DNA from: JAQTRU01 sp041645555
GTDB taxonomy: Bacteria > Patescibacteriota > Patescibacteriia > Patescibacteriales > JAQTRU01
Assembly: GCA_041645555.1 (NCBI GenBank)
Contig: JBAZPX010000002.1
Coordinates: 58,696-122,695 of the forward strand
Reading direction: 5' to 3'
DNA length: 64,000 bases
Within the stretch, counting starts at the first letter, position 1. Every line of letters starts with the position of its first letter. Positions 58,989 to 64,000 of the stretch are shown here, in pieces. The translations under genes and the position numbers were made by a program. The notes beneath the pieces are model-generated. The model ran no database searches. It was not told where the DNA came from and saw only the letters and a list, made by a program, of their open reading frames with translations.

Positions 58989-59975
58989 CTATTCTTTATA
59001 ATTTACTTCTAAAAATGGTTCTCTGGGATTTTCTAAATTTAAAATACAACTGTCTAATTGTCTGTCTTCTGGCAAAGCAGATATATCCATATTAACACCC
59101 AACTGTTTAAGAGAGTCGGATAACTCTTTTTTATTACTGCATTTTAAATTTATTGTTTTATTTCGATAGGGATAAAGTGTCTTTAAAATGTCCCCTATAT
59201 AAGGATTGCCAGCCTTCAAATTGTTCTCTTCAAAGAGATTTTTATATTTTACTAAATTTTCACTTTCGTTTTTCCCAAAATTATTATTTAAAACATAAAA
59301 ATTTTCATATAGCGCATAGTAAATCCAAACTAATACAATCGGTCTTTTATCAATATCTAGGGCGTTGTAATAATAATCATTTGCATCGTACAACAATTTC
59401 TCTGCACGCTCTCTGTCAATTTCTTGAGCAGCAACGGACTCTGCGGACAATATATTCCCCATCCCTATATAGACTGCATTACTTTTTATACCTGTATCCA
59501 AAATAGCTTCATAAACTGCTTTCGCTTCCTTTAATCTCCCTTGAGCTATATAAATAAAAGCTCTTGTCGATTGGATGTTCGCCAAATCCATTAGAGACAA
59601 ATTATTTTTCTCAAAATTACGTAATTCCTCTATCGCCTTATCTAAGTTTCCATCTTTTACAATTTGAGATATTTCTAATAATTTATTAATTACTTCTTTT
59701 GTAGTCGTGCCTTCTTTAAAAGCTTGAATCTGTTGAATTATTTTTTCATTATCAATGTTGACAGTGCTACCTGGCTCGGCATTAATAGTTAATTGAAAAT
59801 TCTGTGAGCCTGGAGAATCCTTTATTTGTTGTGTTTGTGTTATGTTAGTAATTTTATTTTTAATATTTACAAAAAAATTATCTTTGGGAGAAATTAAATA
59901 TCCCCAAAGACCAAGAATAGGACTTAGTATGGCAAGGACAAAACTTATAACCGTCAACCAATATCCCCAATTCAT
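58989..59975 (-). CDS. Membrane protein with TPR-like repeats (328 aa)
   Basis: Two N-terminal hydrophobic segments (about 5-35), then a linker and a helical region with TPR-type repeats (LDKAIEELRNFEKNNLSLMDLANIQSTRAFIYIAQGRLKEAKAVYEAILDTGIKSNAVYIGMGNIL). It probably acts as a membrane-bound protein-interaction scaffold. The gene is bracketed by REP-like sequences. Confidence 0.65.
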   Translation of the reverse strand: MNWGYWLTVISFVLAILSPILGLWGYLISPKDNFFVNIKNKITNITQTQQIKDSPGSQNFQLTINAEPGSTVNIDNEKIIQQIQAFKEGTTTKEVINKLLEISQIVKDGNLDKAIEELRNFEKNNLSLMDLANIQSTRAFIYIAQGRLKEAKAVYEAILDTGIKSNAVYIGMGNILSAESVAAQEIDRERAEKLLYDANDYYYNALDIDKRPIVLVWIYYALYENFYVLNNNFGKNESENLVKYKNLFEENNLKAGNPYIGDILKTLYPYRNKTINLKCSNKKELSDSLKQLGVNMDISALPEDRQLDSCILNLENPREPFLEVNYKE

Positions 59976-60005
59976 ATTTTTATAAATCTAATAATACAAT
60001 TAAAA

Positions 60006-60051
60006 TCTATTATAGATTTCTCACCGCCAGCTGGCGGTTCGAAATGACAAA
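60006..60051. repeat. REP-like palindromic element
   Basis: ACCGCCAG/CTGGCGGT (60023-60038) is a perfect 16-bp palindrome, flanked by AGATTTCTC on one side and TTCGAAATGACA on the other. This is typical of dispersed REP elements. Confidence 0.6.
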
Positions 60052-60073
60052 CGGAGTATGCGTTATGTAATTT

Positions 60074-60475
60074 TTAAACTTTGTATTTTTTTATAAAATC
60101 CGCCTCATCATTATAATCGACAAAATCCTTGTGATGAGCCGGCGGAATAAACTTGCCATTTTCCTCGTGCTTTATCCCGCACCAATAACGTTCAGTCTCT
60201 GCCGCCATCTTAACCCAATAGTTAACCAGTCCGTTGCCATAACCGCAGTAAACGCAGTAACCCTTTTGCCAAAAACTTAAATATTTTAACTTATATCTGT
60301 CTATTTTAATGTAATTACTCCTCTTTAAATAAGCAAACCCATATAAGGGGAAACAAATTCGGTGATATATTTCGGCCCATAAATCAAAAATTACCAAAGG
60401 AATAATAAGGGTTGATACAATCGGTACGATTACAAGATGCTTAAATGATCTATAAGGATTTTTTAAATATAGCAT
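60074..60475 (-). CDS. Hypothetical membrane-associated 133-aa protein
   Basis: An N-terminal hydrophobic segment (LVIVPIVSTLIIPLVIFDLWAEIYH), then aromatic-rich sequence with CVYCGYGNGLVNYWVKMAAETERYWCGIKHEENG. This has a CxxC and further Cys/His, so metal binding is possible. No family was recognised. Confidence 0.55.
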   Translation of the reverse strand: MLYLKNPYRSFKHLVIVPIVSTLIIPLVIFDLWAEIYHRICFPLYGFAYLKRSNYIKIDRYKLKYLSFWQKGYCVYCGYGNGLVNYWVKMAAETERYWCGIKHEENGKFIPPAHHKDFVDYNDEADFIKKYKV

Positions 60476-60507
60476 ATGTTTTTATATTTTCTTAAAATGT
60501 ATAGAAA

Positions 60508-61665
60508 CTAATTATCTACCACCCCCTTAAACTTTTCTAAAAAAATCCCATAAGCCGTCCGATGCACTTCGTGAGCTTCTTTTGTTAAATTTTCAATATT
60601 AACCCACTTCCATTCTTTATGCTCCCAATAGCATAGCTTAATATCGCTGTCATCGCCCTTAAATTCCAAAATATATAATGTCTGTTTTTGCCCCTTATAA
60701 CCGCCATGTGAATAGTTCTTGGGCCATTTATACTTATAAATATCTTTAAATTTACCCAAGATATTAAAATTATTCGTGCCTATTTCTTCTTTCATTTCCC
60801 GCCGAATAGCTTCCTCTCCGCTTTCTCCATCGTCAATTCCGCCTTGAGGCAACTGCCAATGGCCGGTCTGGCTTATTCTTTCCAATAATAATATTTGATA
60901 CTGGCCGCTGTCTTTCTTGTAAAGCAGACAGACAACGCTCCGACGATAAAAAAGGTGGTGGATAAATCTCCATTTTATAAACTCCCAAGGGAAAACTATA
61001 ACAGCCTGATAAATTCTTTTTGCCCGGTGCGGCTGTTTTGCTAACCGCCATAGCCATTCCAAACATAACCATCTCATAATCTTTGGCGCCCTTTTTATTT
61101 TTCCTGTTAAAAAATCAAACGCCCCGCCAACCCCGATAGCTACTTTAACCGTCGGCAGACTTTTCAAGTTATGATAAATAAATTTTTCCTGATAAGGCGC
61201 GCCTAAAGTGCAAAATAGTATGTCCGGCTTAAATTTTACTAAATCATCTAAATTCTGCCCGACTTCTCGGCTAACATCCTTAACAAAAAAATCTTTCACT
61301 CCTGCCTCCCGCAAAACTTTTTCAATATCTTCTTTTTTAGACAATCCATCTTTCCAATTCGCAACCGCGATTCTTAAATCTAAATTCTTAAATCTTAAAT
61401 CTGAAATTAGATCCGCTCCCGTCACTCTCCTTAAATTCTTTCCCATCGCCCAAGCCGCAAATTTTAAGCCGGCTCCGTCCGGAATGGCCAAATCGGCTTT
61501 ATTTAAAATATAAAAAAGTTCTTCATCCCGGTGCGCTTCTAGAATTATTTCCGGATTAGGCGTAACTATATAATGCTGCTTTCCGTCTTCTAAAAATTGC
61601 CCCATTTTTTCTAGAACTTCCTCTTCGCCTAAAGTTGATATATTAATTCCCAGGATGTTTATCAT
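60508..61665 (-). CDS. WecG/TagA glycosyltransferase fused to a Nudix hydrolase
   Basis: A 385-aa fusion. The N-terminal about 240 residues are WecG/TagA/CpsF-like: TPNPEIILEAHRDEELFYILNKADLAIPDGAGLKFAAWAMGKNLRRVTGADL and LFCTLGAPYQEKFIYHNL. The C-terminal part has the Nudix box GGIDDGESGEEAIRREMKEEIG. The first adds an aminosugar to lipid-linked acceptors in cell-surface glycan synthesis; the second hydrolyses nucleoside-diphosphate compounds. The join is in one frame with no gap, which makes a fusion rather than two genes. Confidence 0.85.
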   Translation of the reverse strand: MINILGINISTLGEEEVLEKMGQFLEDGKQHYIVTPNPEIILEAHRDEELFYILNKADLAIPDGAGLKFAAWAMGKNLRRVTGADLISDLRFKNLDLRIAVANWKDGLSKKEDIEKVLREAGVKDFFVKDVSREVGQNLDDLVKFKPDILFCTLGAPYQEKFIYHNLKSLPTVKVAIGVGGAFDFLTGKIKRAPKIMRWLCLEWLWRLAKQPHRAKRIYQAVIVFPWEFIKWRFIHHLFYRRSVVCLLYKKDSGQYQILLLERISQTGHWQLPQGGIDDGESGEEAIRREMKEEIGTNNFNILGKFKDIYKYKWPKNYSHGGYKGQKQTLYILEFKGDDSDIKLCYWEHKEWKWVNIENLTKEAHEVHRTAYGIFLEKFKGVVDN

Positions 61666-61666
61666 A

Positions 61667-62323
61667 TTATTCTAAACCATATCTCTCTAAATTTTTAATT
61701 GCCCTAATGTCGGGCATTAACTGCTCACAGAATCTTTTATAATCTTCCGGATTGCTAAATTCCCGCAAAACTTCTTCGGCTTCGCACAATTTCCCCCTTC
61801 TTACTCCGACATAATCTAAATAGCTTGACCAAGGCCAATTTTCTTTTCTTGCCAAGCTGTGTATTTCGGAATTACAATTAACGTAAATCGACAATTTTAT
61901 TACATCAAATATTGATTTTGCTTCTTTAACCTTGTATTTTCCCCCAAACAGCGAACCGCTTCTCTTATACTTATAATTAAAATAGCCAGAATAGCCTGCG
62001 CCCATTCGTTTCATAAACTCTGATACCCCGTTCTCTATATTTTGCCTTAATAGCAAATGATAATGATTCGGATTTAAACAATAGGCAATAATCCTAACTA
62101 GCTTTTTCTGGCCTGGGGGTCTAACCCCCAAATTGGGGGTTAGACCCCTAAATTTGGAAGCTAAAAATTTTCTGTAAAATCCACCGGTTGCTTCAAATTG
62201 ATTAAATTCCCTTAAACTTTCCAGAAAACGTGTATAATCCCATTTATCTAAAAACACTTGTCTTTTATCAACTCCCCGATTATAAATATGATAATAATAC
62301 TCATCTTGAAATCGGCGCAGCAT
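61667..62323 (-). CDS. REP-associated tyrosine transposase (RAYT)
   Basis: A 218-aa protein with the Y1_Tnp pattern: YYYHIYNRGVDKRQVFLDKWDYTRF, AYCLNPNHYHLLLRQ (the HxH metal pair) and GVSEFMKRMGAGYSGYFNYKYKRSGSLFGGKYKVKEAKS, which includes the active-site Tyr. RAYTs act on REP palindromes. A 33-bp palindrome (62116-62148) lies in frame within the gene. Stop overlaps none; it sits 1 bp from the fusion gene. Confidence 0.85.
   Translation of the reverse strand: MLRRFQDEYYYHIYNRGVDKRQVFLDKWDYTRFLESLREFNQFEATGGFYRKFLASKFRGLTPNLGVRPPGQKKLVRIIAYCLNPNHYHLLLRQNIENGVSEFMKRMGAGYSGYFNYKYKRSGSLFGGKYKVKEAKSIFDVIKLSIYVNCNSEIHSLARKENWPWSSYLDYVGVRRGKLCEAEEVLREFSNPEDYKRFCEQLMPDIRAIKNLERYGLE
62116..62148. 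repeat. REP-like palindrome inside the RAYT gene
   Basis: Arms GGGGTCTAACCCCCAA and TTGGGGGTTAGACCCC (16 bp each) surround one A. It encodes part of the stretch FRGLTPNLGVRPPG, between the core motifs of the transposase. Confidence 0.85.
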
Positions 62324-62332
62324 ATTTTATTA

Positions 62333-62896
62333 TTATAACCGACAGCTTAAAACTTCTTTATATCTCGCTCCGGCCGGAGTTAATTCGGATTCCATTAATT
62401 CAAAACTAGAAACGGAAAAATCAAGCGGCAGTATTTTTAAATCCTGTTGTAATCTTAAAACCTGGTCGGGAAGCTTTACCCGGCCTAAAGTTAAATGCGA
62501 ACGCCAGGGTCGGTCATCAATATCTATTTTTAATTTAATCAATTCCAAACCCAACAGCTCCTGCAAATCAAAGACGGTCTGGTCTCCGGCTTGCTTGGCT
62601 TCTAGAAAAATAATCCTCGGCCGGGCTAGATTCGGAAAAGAGTCAAGCCGATTTAAAGAAAAATCCATTCTTCCGAATTTGCCTGACAATCCTTCCGTCA
62701 TGCTTTTTACTTCTTCTATTTTTCTCTCATCCAGATAACCTAAAAAATGCAAAGTTAAATGCAGGCCTTCCGGATTGACCCATTTTATACCCAGGTTTTG
62801 TCTCTCTAAATCTTCTAAATAAACCGCCAATTTTTCTTTAATTTCTCCTGGCAGATTTAAGGCCATAAAAAGCCTTTTTCGGTCATTTCCTATCAT
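62333..62896 (-). CDS. thpR: RNA 2',3'-cyclic phosphodiesterase (ThpR/LigT)
   Basis: About 187 aa from ATG 62896. Two H-x-T/L-x motifs, LHLTLHFLG and RSHLTLGRVK, are spaced as in the 2H phosphoesterase family, with the C-terminal end TPAGARYKEV. It opens 2',3'-cyclic phosphates on RNA ends. A frame extends upstream but overlaps the divergent gene. Confidence 0.9.
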   Translation of the reverse strand: MIGNDRKRLFMALNLPGEIKEKLAVYLEDLERQNLGIKWVNPEGLHLTLHFLGYLDERKIEEVKSMTEGLSGKFGRMDFSLNRLDSFPNLARPRIIFLEAKQAGDQTVFDLQELLGLELIKLKIDIDDRPWRSHLTLGRVKLPDQVLRLQQDLKILPLDFSVSSFELMESELTPAGARYKEVLSCRL

Positions 62897-62943
62897 ATTT
62901 TTATTATACTTGATATAATATTTTATAGCAATTGACGAAAAGT

Positions 62944-63960
62944 ATGGAAGAAGCAAAATTCTACAAAAGCCAAAATAACAACAAAATCCAATGCCAGCTT
63001 TGCCATCATTTCTGCCTTATTAGCGAAGGCCAGACCGGAATCTGCCGGGTTAGGCAGAATAAAGAGGGAAAATTATATTCCTTAGTTTACGGCTACCCGG
63101 TGGCTTTAAATATTGATCCAATAGAGAAAAAACCATTGTTCCATTTTCAACCCGGCTCGTCGGCTTACTCCCTCGGCACTTTGGGTTGTAATTTTCTCTG
63201 CGCTAATTGCCAAAATTGGGATATCAGCCAGGCAACGGATATTGAGGCCAAGATAAAATACCTTAATCTTGTTAAGCCGGAAGAAATAATTAAAAACGCA
63301 TTGGCCGACAACTGCTCTTCTATCGCTTATACTTATAACGAGCCTACTATCTGGGCCGAGTACGCCTTGGATATTATGAAGCTGGCTCAAAAAAATAAAT
63401 TAAAAAACGTCTGGGTCTCAAACGGTTATATGTCTCCAGATTGCCTAAAAGCCATACTCCCCTATCTTGATGCCACCAACATTGATTTAAAATCAATGGA
63501 CGAGGATTTCTACAAAAAAAATTGCAGGGCAAAACTAGGGCCGGTCTTAGATAATTTAAAAAGATTAAAAAAAGAAAAAGTCCATACCGAGATTACTACT
63601 CTTATAATCCCCTCTTTAAGCGATGAGCCGGGAATGCTTAAAGAAATTGTTGATTTCATAGTCCGCGAATTAGGGCCGGAAACCCCCTGGCATATCAGCA
63701 AGTTTTCTTCGGAGATTTCCTGGAAATTGAAAAACCTGCCGGAAACTGAAAATAAAATCGTTTATAATGCGTATGAAATAGGTAGAAAGGCCGGATTAAA
63801 ATATATTTACGCCGGCAATATGCCTGGTGATGATAAAGAGAACACTTATTGCCCGGCCTGCGGGCAACTGGCTATAAAGCGAGTTGGCTACCAGATTGAA
63901 AGATTTGATAAAAACGGTAAATGCGCCAAATGCGGAGGGAATTTAAATATTATAGAATAA
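62944..63960 (+). CDS. AmrS-type (AmmeMemoRadiSam) radical SAM protein
   Basis: A 338-aa radical SAM enzyme. GTLGCNFLCANCQNWDISQA supplies CxxxCxxC for the iron-sulfur cluster, and the N-terminal QCQLCHHFCLISEGQTGICRVRQNKEG is another Cys cluster typical of AmrS/PflA-like proteins. NEPTIWAEYALDIMKLAQ, NIDLKSMDEDFYKKNCRAKLGPVLDNL and PWHISKFSSEISWKL follow the family. The C-terminus has CPACGQLAIKRVGYQ and CAKCGGNL. ATG 62944 was chosen over a TTG at 62932. No partner Memo or AMMECR1 gene is in the window. Confidence 0.85.
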   Translation: MEEAKFYKSQNNNKIQCQLCHHFCLISEGQTGICRVRQNKEGKLYSLVYGYPVALNIDPIEKKPLFHFQPGSSAYSLGTLGCNFLCANCQNWDISQATDIEAKIKYLNLVKPEEIIKNALADNCSSIAYTYNEPTIWAEYALDIMKLAQKNKLKNVWVSNGYMSPDCLKAILPYLDATNIDLKSMDEDFYKKNCRAKLGPVLDNLKRLKKEKVHTEITTLIIPSLSDEPGMLKEIVDFIVRELGPETPWHISKFSSEISWKLKNLPETENKIVYNAYEIGRKAGLKYIYAGNMPGDDKENTYCPACGQLAIKRVGYQIERFDKNGKCAKCGGNLNIIE

Positions 63961-63964
63961 AAAA

Positions 63965-63987
63965 ACGGACGCTACAAGTGTAACGTC
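63965..63987. terminator. Terminator-like hairpin at the right edge
   Basis: CGGACG and CGTCCG pair around CTACAAGTGTAA. The minus strand continues with seven U, so it may serve a leftward gene beyond the window; the plus-strand side lacks a T run. Confidence 0.55.
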
Positions 63988-64000
63988 CGTCCATTGCGGC

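Overview
The window reads as about 24 kb of host chromosome interrupted by a ~39.7 kb integrated phage-like element (about 13,292-52,964). The host genes are compact and AT-rich, often spaced by a few bases, with standard stop codons. They include GreA, class II LysRS, SerRS, GluRS, Ddl, an FtsQ/DivIB POTRA protein, an M23 murein hydrolase activator, an AmrS-type radical SAM enzyme, small unassigned membrane proteins and REP-like palindromes. This best fits a Patescibacteria/CPR-type bacterium. That is an inference from gene style, since no rRNA or marker tree is available.

Left flank (1-13,281): a partial membrane protein (-), then mostly rightward genes: GT2 glycosyltransferase, DUF192 protein, O-antigen ligase-like protein, greA, a 41-aa peptide, lysS, two HD-domain proteins, a deoxyribosyltransferase-like protein, serS, a metallophosphoesterase, a gene flanked by inverted repeats, ddl and ftsQ.

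Element (13,292-52,964): it is bounded by a perfect 22-bp direct repeat that matches the XerC arm and central region of a bacterial dif site. No integrase gene is seen inside, and a complete Xer-type tyrosine recombinase sits 50 bp outside the right repeat. I infer a dif-integrated prophage that uses the host Xer. The left end carries two small RNA units, a tRNA-like gene and three rightward genes (one encoding a secreted Cys-rich protein). Nearly everything else is leftward. From right to left the order is: lytic transglycosylase, small DNA-binding or zinc proteins, a DUF1016_N protein, a RepO-like initiator beside an iteron/DnaA-box-like array, an HNH-like protein, tRNA-Met, a frameshifted methyltransferase, a HerA/FtsK-like ATPase, a structured leader RNA, terminase small and large subunits, portal (with an in-frame TGA), scaffold, major capsid, several proteins with Sec or lipoprotein signals, fibre-like proteins, two holin-like membrane proteins, two papain-like cysteine peptidases, head-tail adaptor, tail-tube/hub protein, and two large proteins of probable ejection type. 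No tape-measure gene is evident, so a podovirus-like particle is inferred.

Right flank (52,965-64,000): xer, an unassigned ~380-nt structured RNA (-), an HExxH protein, a murein hydrolase activator, two LPP20-like lipoproteins behind a consensus promoter, gltX, a TPR protein, a WecG/TagA-Nudix fusion, a RAYT transposase whose gene contains a REP-like palindrome, ThpR and an AmrS-type radical SAM protein.

The most notable observations are the Xer/dif junctions, a possible antitermination RNA directly before the terminase genes, a small RNA whose predicted 5' end is an 18-nt antisense match to the element's tRNA-like anticodon arm, and the in-frame TGA in the portal gene.
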